A DNA stretch of 47,425 bases from Phycisphaerae bacterium (GTDB lineage Bacteria; Planctomycetota; Phycisphaerae; Phycisphaerales; SM1A02), in NCBI GenBank assembly GCA_002702575.1, contig PAAJ01000018.1, positions 141,854 through 189,278 on the forward strand, given 5' to 3'. Position 1 is the stretch's first letter; every line of letters starts with the position of its first letter. The notes beneath the pieces are model-generated. The model searched no databases, was not told where the DNA came from, and was given only the letters and a program-made list of their open reading frames with translations. Below are positions 15,529 to 23,117 of the stretch, piece by piece. A program made the position numbers and the translations under genes.

Positions 15529-18188
15529 GTTTCCTTTGCTTTGTCTCGGAGTGTCCGAAGAAGATCGAATGCCTCGAGTGGTGTGATCGACTCGAGTCGA
15601 AGATCTCGAAGTCTGCCCAGAATGGGGTGGTCAAGATATTCGGTGAAGAGATTCATCTGTGCAGTTCCGGTTCGTTCCTTTGGTGTTTCGGGAACATCGC
15701 CGATGTCGTGATGGACTTCAAGCGATTCAAGGATGTCACGGGCTCTCTCCAGGACCGACTCGGGAATACCGGCCAGTCGACCGACATGAATCCCGTAGCT
15801 CCGGTCAGTTCCACCGGGTCGAATCTGATGCAGGAAGACGATGTCGTCATTGAACTCACGAACTTCCACATGTCGATTCCCAATGCCTTCGTGGCGATCC
15901 GCAAGATCCGTCAATTCGTGATAGTGGGTCGCAAAGAGGGTTCTGGTTCCTCTTCGCTCCAGTGCTTCCGTGATGGCCCAGGCCAGTGACAGGCCGTCAA
16001 GCGTGCTTGTCCCGCGGCCGACTTCATCCAGAATGACCAGACTTCGTTCGGTTGCCTGATTCAGGATGGCGGCGGTTTCCGTCATCTCCACCATGAATGT
16101 GGATCGCCCTGCATGGAGCTCATCAGAGGCGCCGATTCGTGCAAACACGCGATCCGCTAGTCCGATGATGGCCTTGTCAGCGGGAACGAAACAACCGACA
16201 TGGGCCAACAGCGTGATCAGGGCAACCTGTCTGATATAGGTGCTCTTGCCCGCCATGTTCGGCCCTGTAATCAACAGCAGTGTCTTGGACTGATCGCTGC
16301 TGGCATTCAGTTCACAGTCATTGGGTACGAAACTGTTGCCGAGGCTGACATCCAGGACAGGGTGGCGTCCATTGATGATCTCGAGGCAGTGGTCTTCGGT
16401 CATGACCGGTCGGACGTACCGATGGCGTACGGCCACTTCAGCGAAGCAGGTCAGGACGTCCAGTTCCGAGACGGTTTCGGCAAATCTTGAAAGCGCTGAT
16501 CCAAGTGCATTGATCTCGGAGACCAACGCATCGAAGAGCTGTTTTTCTCGTGAGATGGCACGGGATTCAGCGGTCAGCACCCGATCCTCGTAATCCTTCA
16601 GATCCGGCGTGATGTAGCGTTCGGCATTCTTGAGTGTCTGCTTTCGAACGAAGGTGGCAGGCACCCGTTCGACGTGTGCGTGCGTGACTTCGATGTAATA
16701 CCCGAAGACCTTGTTGAAACCGATCTTGAGGGATGGGATTCCGGTTTCATCGCTCAGTTGTGCCTGATAGTCGGACAACCAGGAGGCGCCATCACGTTGA
16801 AGCGACCGGCATTCATCCAGTTCTGCATCGAAGCCGTCTGCAAAGAGGCCGCCCTCTCTGAGGTGGGGTGGTGGATCGGAAACGCAGCTTTCCCGGATAT
16901 GTCTGGACAGGGGGATGATGCAGTCAGCCACATCCTGCATGGCCGAGTAGATCGGCGCGAGTCGTTCCTGGCCCTCGAGGAGTTCGATCAGACGCGGAAG
17001 ATTGGCTATCGAACGGCCCAGTGCAACGGCATCCCGTGGAGTGAATCGACGTGTGGCAGCCCGGCCGATGATCCTCGCGACATCCTGAATGGGTTCAAGG
17101 GCCTCGATGATGTCCTCTCGAAGCGCTTCATCAGACAGCAGAGTCGAAACGGCATCCTGTCTTGCCGTGATGGATTCGATCCGCTGAAGCGGGTAACACA
17201 GCCAGTGACGAAGGGTGCGTCGCCCCATGGGGGTGTGGCAATGCTGAAGCACTGAAAGCAGGGAGCCCTCGATGCCGCCACCACGGATGGTTCTTTCAAT
17301 CTCGAGACTTCGCATCGTTGCGGCATCGATCCGCATGATGGAATCATCCTGAACCAGGACCGGTGCTCGCAGGTGTGCCAGCGCGGAGCCATCCGCCGCT
17401 TGTGTGTCCAGAAGGAACCGCACGAGACCGCCAGCCGCCCGAGCTGGACCACGACCCGAATCATCCAGAGCCCAGGCTTCCAACGTGGCGACCTGGTATT
17501 GACGCTTCAAGGTGTCCGCGGCTTCTCCTGGCGAAAACGTCCAGTCGGGCCTCGGTGTGCAGGTGGCATCAAGTAATGTCGTCAGCCGCTCAAGGACAGG
17601 ATCCGACTCCGTCATCGACTCCGGATGAATGATCTCCGATGGACCGATACGGACCAGTTCATCCACGGCTGTATCGAGTGGAAGTGATCGCACGTGGATG
17701 CTGCCCGTGGACAGTTCGGCCCATGCGACCATGATGTCATCGCCATCCGGTGCAATGGCTGCAGCGATATTGGCGACGCCGTCATCGAGCAGGGTGTCAT
17801 CCACCAGCGTTCCGGGAGTGAGCACTCTGGTCACGGCTCGTTCAACGACACCCTTGGCCTCAGATGGATCCTGGACCTGTTCACACACGGCGACTCGATG
17901 CCCTTGCTCGATCAGTCTCCGGATGTAGCCCTCGGCAGCGTGATACGGAACACCAGCCATCGGAATACCCGAAGTTCGCTCCGTCAGCGTGAGCCCAAGG
18001 ACCTCATGGGTGAGCTTGGCATCGTCATCGAACATTTCATAGAAATCGCCCATCCTGAAGAACAGAACGCAGCCGGGATTGTCCTTCTTGAAACGGAGGT
18101 ACTGCCGCATCGCCGGTGTATCCCGAGGGTCCCGCCCAGCGGCGGTACGACGGGTTCCAGCGGTCTTGGATTGCGACGGTGTGGACAT
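15525..18188 (-). CDS. mutS: DNA mismatch repair protein MutS
   Basis: MutS recognises mismatches and bulges and recruits MutL. The mismatch-binding domain carries FFRMGDFYEMFDDD, with the Phe-x-Glu that stacks on the mispaired base. The connector, lever and clamp domains follow. The ATPase domain has Walker A GPNMAGKST (about residue 642), the ERSLVILDEVGRGTSTLDGL Walker B/signature region and ATHYHEL. The C-terminus ends in a short helix-turn-helix tail. The length of 887 residues is normal. I chose the ATG at 18188, because an in-frame GTG at 18221 adds eleven residues without a clear ribosome binding site. Two thioredoxin-like genes follow with ATGA overlaps. mutL is not in the window. 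Confidence 0.97.
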   Translation of the reverse strand: MSTPSQSKTAGTRRTAAGRDPRDTPAMRQYLRFKKDNPGCVLFFRMGDFYEMFDDDAKLTHEVLGLTLTERTSGIPMAGVPYHAAEGYIRRLIEQGHRVAVCEQVQDPSEAKGVVERAVTRVLTPGTLVDDTLLDDGVANIAAAIAPDGDDIMVAWAELSTGSIHVRSLPLDTAVDELVRIGPSEIIHPESMTESDPVLERLTTLLDATCTPRPDWTFSPGEAADTLKRQYQVATLEAWALDDSGRGPARAAGGLVRFLLDTQAADGSALAHLRAPVLVQDDSIMRIDAATMRSLEIERTIRGGGIEGSLLSVLQHCHTPMGRRTLRHWLCYPLQRIESITARQDAVSTLLSDEALREDIIEALEPIQDVARIIGRAATRRFTPRDAVALGRSIANLPRLIELLEGQERLAPIYSAMQDVADCIIPLSRHIRESCVSDPPPHLREGGLFADGFDAELDECRSLQRDGASWLSDYQAQLSDETGIPSLKIGFNKVFGYYIEVTHAHVERVPATFVRKQTLKNAERYITPDLKDYEDRVLTAESRAISREKQLFDALVSEINALGSALSRFAETVSELDVLTCFAEVAVRHRYVRPVMTEDHCLEIINGRHPVLDVSLGNSFVPNDCELNASSDQSKTLLLITGPNMAGKSTYIRQVALITLLAHVGCFVPADKAIIGLADRVFARIGASDELHAGRSTFMVEMTETAAILNQATERSLVILDEVGRGTSTLDGLSLAWAITEALERRGTRTLFATHYHELTDLADRHEGIGNRHVEVREFNDDIVFLHQIRPGGTDRSYGIHVGRLAGIPESVLERARDILESLEVHHDIGDVPETPKERTGTAQMNLFTEYLDHPILGRLRDLRLESITPLEAFDLLRTLRDKAKET

Positions 18189-18366
18189 CCGCGAAAGTGT
18201 AGCAGGGGGGGCATTCTCCACGTCTTCGCACAGGAAGCCAGCTACAGCGGGATGAGGAGAACTTGTCGTCTGTTCATCATCTGAGCAGGCTTCCGGCGGG
18301 TTTCCCGGTCAATCCAGCTTCGATTCCGAGGTTCATGGCCGGTTGCGTGTTAGAGTGTGCGTGGCC

Positions 18367-19551
18367 ATGATTGCCACCCTTCAGGTAGCGTTGCTCCTTT
18401 TCCCTCCATGTGCAGGGTTGTCGACGGACTTCGGTTTTCAACACCAGCCGGCGATTCACGCCACGCTTCTACCATCACTTCAAGAGGGTCCAGCCGGGGG
18501 AGATGCCGTCCTCCAGGAGTCGTTGACCGGTGCGCCTCCCGGGTCGGGACTGCCAGAATCAGCTTGGACTGTCTACGACCCGTTTCCGTCCGGTCTCCCG
18601 CTGGATTGGTTGGGCCCGCTTGCAGACAACCTTCGTTTCACGTTCGATCTGAGTGCTCGATTTGAATGGAATTCGGAACGGCGTGAGTGGGGCATCAGTC
18701 AGTTCTACGGCTTCGATCTCTACAAGGTGTTCTCGGGCAAGGAGGGCGACTGGGGTATTCTTCTGCTTCAGGGATTCGCGACACGGATCAACAATGTCCA
18801 GCCACATCCCTGGTTCTTTGATGGTCCCACAGACTGGGAATTCGTCTACAGGATCTTCAATTTCAACTACACGGGACTTGCCGGTGGCCGCTTCAATGTG
18901 AAGGTCGGTCACTTCGAGATGCCATTCGGTCTTGAAATGCTGCTGGATACGAATGGGACACTTCGAAATGTCGATACGGCTCGAAATCTGGGCATCAAGG
19001 CGGATTGGGGCGTCACCTTCAACGGTGTGATCGATCACTTCGAGTATGAAGTCGGTCTCGGGCGAGGCAGTGGGAACGAGTGGCGTTCCGCCGGATCGCC
19101 ATACGAATTCGTCGGCAGGATCGGAACGGCTCGAGAGGAGAACTGGGTGTTCGGACTGTCCGGGTTCTACGGGAACCTCTACAGGCCGGAAGTTCCTGGT
19201 AACACGATTCATCGTCGTCGTATTGGTCTGGATGCGTCCTGGTTCGGTGGACCGGTGGATGTGATGTCACAGGTGTCCTTTGGACTGGACGATGACAATA
19301 CGGTCGTGAACAGCCTGATTGAACTGGGTTGGCGTCCGTTTTCGGAGGGCTTCCTTCTCTATACGCAATTGAGACAGGACAGTCGGCAGTTCGACCCGGA
19401 CTGGAGTACCCAGATCCAGACGAGGCTCGGGTTCCAGTGGGCCGTTGACCGCCATTGGGTCCTGAGTGCGGAATGGGTCCAGAATCTGGTGAATTTCGAG
19501 AATCAACCTGCAGACAGCACCATACGACTTCAGGCTCGATTTCGTTTCTGA
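18367..19551 (+). CDS. Outer-membrane beta-barrel protein
   Basis: The 394-residue product has a signal peptide (about residues 1-16). A short Pro/Gly/Ser-rich stretch follows (about 30-60), then many alternating polar/hydrophobic strands rich in Trp, Tyr and Phe. The C-terminus RLQARFRF ends in Phe, the outer-membrane assembly signal. The strand/turn pattern (about 14 to 16 strands by eye) resembles porins of the OprP/OprO kind, but I see no substrate-specific motif. I chose the ATG at 18367: an in-frame TTG at 18343 would add eight residues to the signal. It is the first gene of a plus-strand set with an exported protein and a sensor kinase, divergent from mutS. Confidence 0.72.
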   Translation: MIATLQVALLLFPPCAGLSTDFGFQHQPAIHATLLPSLQEGPAGGDAVLQESLTGAPPGSGLPESAWTVYDPFPSGLPLDWLGPLADNLRFTFDLSARFEWNSERREWGISQFYGFDLYKVFSGKEGDWGILLLQGFATRINNVQPHPWFFDGPTDWEFVYRIFNFNYTGLAGGRFNVKVGHFEMPFGLEMLLDTNGTLRNVDTARNLGIKADWGVTFNGVIDHFEYEVGLGRGSGNEWRSAGSPYEFVGRIGTAREENWVFGLSGFYGNLYRPEVPGNTIHRRRIGLDASWFGGPVDVMSQVSFGLDDDNTVVNSLIELGWRPFSEGFLLYTQLRQDSRQFDPDWSTQIQTRLGFQWAVDRHWVLSAEWVQNLVNFENQPADSTIRLQARFRF

Positions 19552-19586
19552 GGATCTTGCGGTTTCAAGAGGAAGGCATTGGCGAC

Positions 19587-20567
19587 ATGACATATTGTCA
19601 CATCATGCGACCGTACCGGATACTCCTGATCGGCATCCTTCTGATGATGTGCAGTGAGATCGTGAATGCGCAGGCCTTCTGTGCGCTTCGTGATCCTGTT
19701 CGGCGTGTGTACCAGATGTTTCCCGAGTCGACGGCCTATCGCACGATCACAAGCACCGTAGGACCGGAACATCGTGCATCGCTTCTTCGGGAACTTCCAT
19801 TTGCACATCATTTCAATGAATTCGGACGTCATTCGCTGTACGTGGCTTTGCAGGATGGAAAGCCCATCGGTCTGATTCATGTTCGATCGGAAAAAGGGCG
19901 ATGGGGTCTGGTCGAAATCTGCTGGGCGCTGGATTTCGATCTCAACATTCTCGGATTTGAGTTCCAGCGTTGCCGCGATCCGCAATGTGCAAAGATCACA
20001 GATGGCCCCGTTGAAGATTTCATCGTTGGTTCAAATTTCGAAACCCTTGCCAAGTCCGTCAAGGAAGGCGAGTTTCTGGAATCCATACCGGAATCCCAGC
20101 GGACACTCGCGATGACCATGCTCCAGAGTGCGCTCAAGACCATCTCTCTCACCGATACGGTCTGGCGGGAGGAACTCATCAGTCTTCGAGCGCCTTTTCA
20201 TGCCGAGTCGGCATTTGAAAGCGGAATCCAGCTTGAGCCGATCCTGGCTGCTCCGAAGCGAGTGGACGATGTCGGTTTTGATCTGATCGTATGGGGTGAG
20301 TGGGCCATCCAAGATGCGCAAGACCAACCCCTTGGCAAATTGATCATGAGCAGTCTTTTGCTTCCAGGCTTTTCCGATGATCTCTGGTGGGTCGTGGATG
20401 AAAAGGGTTCTCTCATCAGCATCGAATGCCAGTCGGGCTGGCCTGATGAGGCAACAGCCAGTGCATTCCAACAATTGATTGGTCGCAGCATTCTCGACAT
20501 CAAGGATTGCGCGACCGCTTCCGAACTCGCGGCTGAGGCGGTTCTGACAAAGCAGGCATCGCCTTGA
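19587..20567 (+). CDS. Exported protein with a possibly duplicated domain, FMN-binding-like
   Basis: The 326-residue product has an N-terminal hydrophobic segment (about residues 10-28), then CALRDPVRRVYQMFP. Two parts look like copies of one another: about 80-160 (LYVALQDGKPIGLIHVRSEK and a WALDFD strand) and about 235-315 (a WWVVDEKGSLISIE strand, then a helix SAFQQLIG). This repeat pattern and the 'WGLVEI.WALD' block remind me of FMN-binding domains of the RnfG/NqrC group, but I do not see the Ser/Thr flavinylation motif, so I leave the function open. AGGAAGG lies upstream of the ATG at 19587; the ATG at 19605 is also possible. The stop overlaps the TTG start of the kinase (TTGA), which strongly suggests a sensor-partner relation. 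Confidence 0.6.
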   Translation: MTYCHIMRPYRILLIGILLMMCSEIVNAQAFCALRDPVRRVYQMFPESTAYRTITSTVGPEHRASLLRELPFAHHFNEFGRHSLYVALQDGKPIGLIHVRSEKGRWGLVEICWALDFDLNILGFEFQRCRDPQCAKITDGPVEDFIVGSNFETLAKSVKEGEFLESIPESQRTLAMTMLQSALKTISLTDTVWREELISLRAPFHAESAFESGIQLEPILAAPKRVDDVGFDLIVWGEWAIQDAQDQPLGKLIMSSLLLPGFSDDLWWVVDEKGSLISIECQSGWPDEATASAFQQLIGRSILDIKDCATASELAAEAVLTKQASP

Positions 20568-22837
20568 GAGTCAGTGCCTACATGGCGATTGTCATTCTCG
20601 TCTGTTCCATGGGCGGGCTTTCGCTTGCACTTGGTCTGAGCTGGGCCTACGCGGATCTGGATCGGGATGTCGAGGCCTATGGCGCCCAGTCCGCACTGCT
20701 CCGCGATCTTTCGAGATTGGAGGAGGATCTGGCGCAATGGGCGGTCACCAGTGACCTGGTCTACGGCAGTGGTGATACCTACCTCATCGACGGTGCGATT
20801 CGAAGAGGTGATGCGATTCAGAGGACGATCATGAGAATCCATGCGGATGAAGTGGCGTCCGCGTTCTTCCCGACTCTGGACAGAATTGAGTATCTCGTCG
20901 AGGCGAATGTCGACCGATTGCGATCCATCGTGGAAATCGACCCTGTGGAACGAGGTGATCAGCTTCAGCAGAGGCTGATGGACTGGGATGAGGAATCCCG
21001 AGCCGTCTTCAACGTGCTGCTGGCGGATCGAAAATCGCTTGAGGATGACATTGCTCGTCAGTTGACCCGCGCCAATGCTCGGCGTGACCAACTTCTGTAC
21101 ATCAGTCTGTTCTCGGTGATCGGTTACCTGATTGTCGTCGCGATCGCGTGGCGATGGATGGTGGTGACGACAAGTCGTCCACTGCTTCGACTGGCTCGGG
21201 AGGCGGAGGCGGCTCTGCAACAGGGGAGGCCGTTGAAAACCCATGTGGATGGTCCGCTCGAGGCCAAGGAACTCTCCGCGAGCCTTCAGGCATTTGCCGG
21301 CAATCTCGAGGAGATCGTGGCTTCAAGGACACGTGATGTGAGAGGGTTGATCGGACTGCGTGATGCCTTGTTCGATGCCGTGCCTTTTCCGGTCGTACAC
21401 CGGGACATTGAAGATCGATTTCTCGAATGCAATGCTGCTTTCGAGACCTTCTTCGGTATTCGGCAGATTGATCTCGTCGGCAAGCGAACCACGGAGCTGC
21501 CGGAGGCCATGCAGGCCATTCTGATGTCGACCAATCGGCCGGATTCCACTACAGGAACGCGAGAATGCGTGATCAAGGATGCGCATGGAAACGAGAAGAC
21601 CGTCCTGTTCATGGAAACCCTCGCCGGAGGTGTCGATGAAGGTGCAGGCATCGTCAATGTCCTGGTCGACATCACGTTCAGAGTGGAAGCGGGTCGAAGG
21701 GCCCAACGTCTGCACGAACTGCGAATGATTGAAATGAATTCGATGGCTGCGGTGCTTGAACGCCGCGAGATCACGGATGTCGTCGATCAGTGCCTGGGGA
21801 GTATCGGTGCATGCATCAATCCAACGGCCGTGACACTCGGTGTCCATGACAGCGAGATCATCGAAGGAATCCTGGACGGCCGTCGTCAATGGCTCAGAGC
21901 ATCGAGTATTCGAGATCGTCGGCCTTTGATCGAGAATCTTGCGGGCATGCGAACAGCTCGTCAGGCAGCGCTTGAGAAGGGGGAGCCTGTCATCCTGAGG
22001 GAGCAGGACCTGCAGAATGACCCGAGTGAGATCGTTCGCATGATTCATCAAAAGGGCGTGCGATCGCTGGTGATCCTGCCGGTCATCATCGAGGAACGAC
22101 TGGTCGGAACCTTGACCGTGGATGATGAGATTTCCCGCGAGTGGCACGAGGACGAGCTGTTGGCCGTCATGAGTATCATTCGAGGGATCGGTCGAGCAGT
22201 CGAACGGATCCGATCAGAACAACAGGCAGTCGAGTTTGGACGGCAGCAACAGACGCTTCTGCGTGAACTCGACCATCGAGTCAAGAACAACCTCGCCACG
22301 ATTCTCTCGATGGCGGAACAGACTGCTCGAGAGACCGAGTTCATCGAAGATTTTCAGGAATCCTTCAGCGGTCGCATCAGTTCGATGGCTCGAGCCCACG
22401 AGTTGCTGGCAGCTTCCAAGTGGTCCGGAGTGGATCTCAGGCAGTCCATCGAGATTGTTCTGGCAGCCAGCGGCGGTACGGATCAATTGTCACTCGAGGG
22501 GCCTGAAGTCAGACTTCGTCCTGAGATCGCGACTCCGACCAGTCTCGTACTCAACGAATTGGCGACGAATGCGAGGAAGTATGGGAGCCTCTCCGTCGAG
22601 TCCGGTCGACTCGAAATCAGGTGGAAGATCGAGGATGGAGATCTCCATGTCTGGTGGTGTGAACAGGGAGGTCCTGTCGTGGAGCTTCCATTCAATCCAG
22701 GGATGGGAACACGGCTCATCACGGGATTCATCGATTACCAGCTTCGAGGCTCCGTCCAGTTCAACGCCCAGGATGGGGGGTTGTGCTGTCACCTCGTCAT
22801 TCCACTGACTCCTGAGGCTTCCACGAGGATGTCCTGA
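20564..22837 (+). CDS. Membrane sensor histidine kinase of the HWE/HisKA_2 group
   Basis: The 757-residue product has two membrane segments (about residues 7-29 and 176-198) enclosing a helical periplasmic sensor domain. A HAMP-like linker follows (about 200-255), then a PAS domain (about 265-370) and a GAF-like domain (about 395-545). The kinase part has the phospho-acceptor H-box LRELDHRVKNNL with His571, an N-box LVLNELATNARKYG, a W-x-E-x-G-G-P block and a GMGTRLI G-box, as in HWE/HisKA_2 kinases. The start is TTG, overlapping the preceding gene by 4 nt. No response regulator is adjacent, so its phospho-partner is elsewhere. The exported gene before it is the likely signal partner (inference). 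Confidence 0.88.
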   Translation: MRVSAYMAIVILVCSMGGLSLALGLSWAYADLDRDVEAYGAQSALLRDLSRLEEDLAQWAVTSDLVYGSGDTYLIDGAIRRGDAIQRTIMRIHADEVASAFFPTLDRIEYLVEANVDRLRSIVEIDPVERGDQLQQRLMDWDEESRAVFNVLLADRKSLEDDIARQLTRANARRDQLLYISLFSVIGYLIVVAIAWRWMVVTTSRPLLRLAREAEAALQQGRPLKTHVDGPLEAKELSASLQAFAGNLEEIVASRTRDVRGLIGLRDALFDAVPFPVVHRDIEDRFLECNAAFETFFGIRQIDLVGKRTTELPEAMQAILMSTNRPDSTTGTRECVIKDAHGNEKTVLFMETLAGGVDEGAGIVNVLVDITFRVEAGRRAQRLHELRMIEMNSMAAVLERREITDVVDQCLGSIGACINPTAVTLGVHDSEIIEGILDGRRQWLRASSIRDRRPLIENLAGMRTARQAALEKGEPVILREQDLQNDPSEIVRMIHQKGVRSLVILPVIIEERLVGTLTVDDEISREWHEDELLAVMSIIRGIGRAVERIRSEQQAVEFGRQQQTLLRELDHRVKNNLATILSMAEQTARETEFIEDFQESFSGRISSMARAHELLAASKWSGVDLRQSIEIVLAASGGTDQLSLEGPEVRLRPEIATPTSLVLNELATNARKYGSLSVESGRLEIRWKIEDGDLHVWWCEQGGPVVELPFNPGMGTRLITGFIDYQLRGSVQFNAQDGGLCCHLVIPLTPEASTRMS

Positions 22838-23057
22838 GGCACCCCGAACGGACCGATCACCGTTGTGGGACACCGGGGCGAACCTCCCGGAAGACTGCCT
22901 GGTCATGCTGGCTTCAGCACCCCAGGATCGTCTACCATGAGGGTCATGACATGACTCACGCCCCCGATCGACGGCATCATCATGTCCGGTTCGTTCGAGA
23001 ACCGACGGATTTCAGTCGATTGCCGAGGCGTGTGTCGGTCCAGGTATTTGACGTATC

Positions 23058-23084
23058 GGCCCCGCTCCACGTGGGGCTTCTTTT
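23058..23084 (+). promoter_or_regulatory. Terminator-like hairpin in the ileS leader
   Basis: GGCCCCGC, a 5-nt loop and GTGGGGCT form a stem of about 8 bp (with two G-T pairs), followed directly by TTCTTTT. The structure lies 34 nt before the ATG of ileS. It has the shape of an intrinsic terminator or attenuator, but no T-box specifier or AGGGTGG-type element is visible upstream. It could also simply end the transcript from the preceding kinase gene. Confidence 0.4.
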
Positions 23085-23117
23085 CAAGACGGCATGATCC
23101 GTCGTCCAGGTGAAACA

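Noticed and set aside
20198-21244. 348-codon open frame on the minus strand
   Set aside because: Antisense to the exported protein and the histidine kinase, without recognisable domains.
22951-23097. 48-codon frame before ileS as a leader peptide
   Set aside because: It contains no isoleucine codons, so it does not fit ribosome-mediated attenuation of ileS. The His and Arg richness looks accidental.
22838-23117. T-box riboswitch before ileS
   Set aside because: No AGGGTGG-type T-box sequence or specifier stem was found; the only structure is the short terminator-like hairpin.
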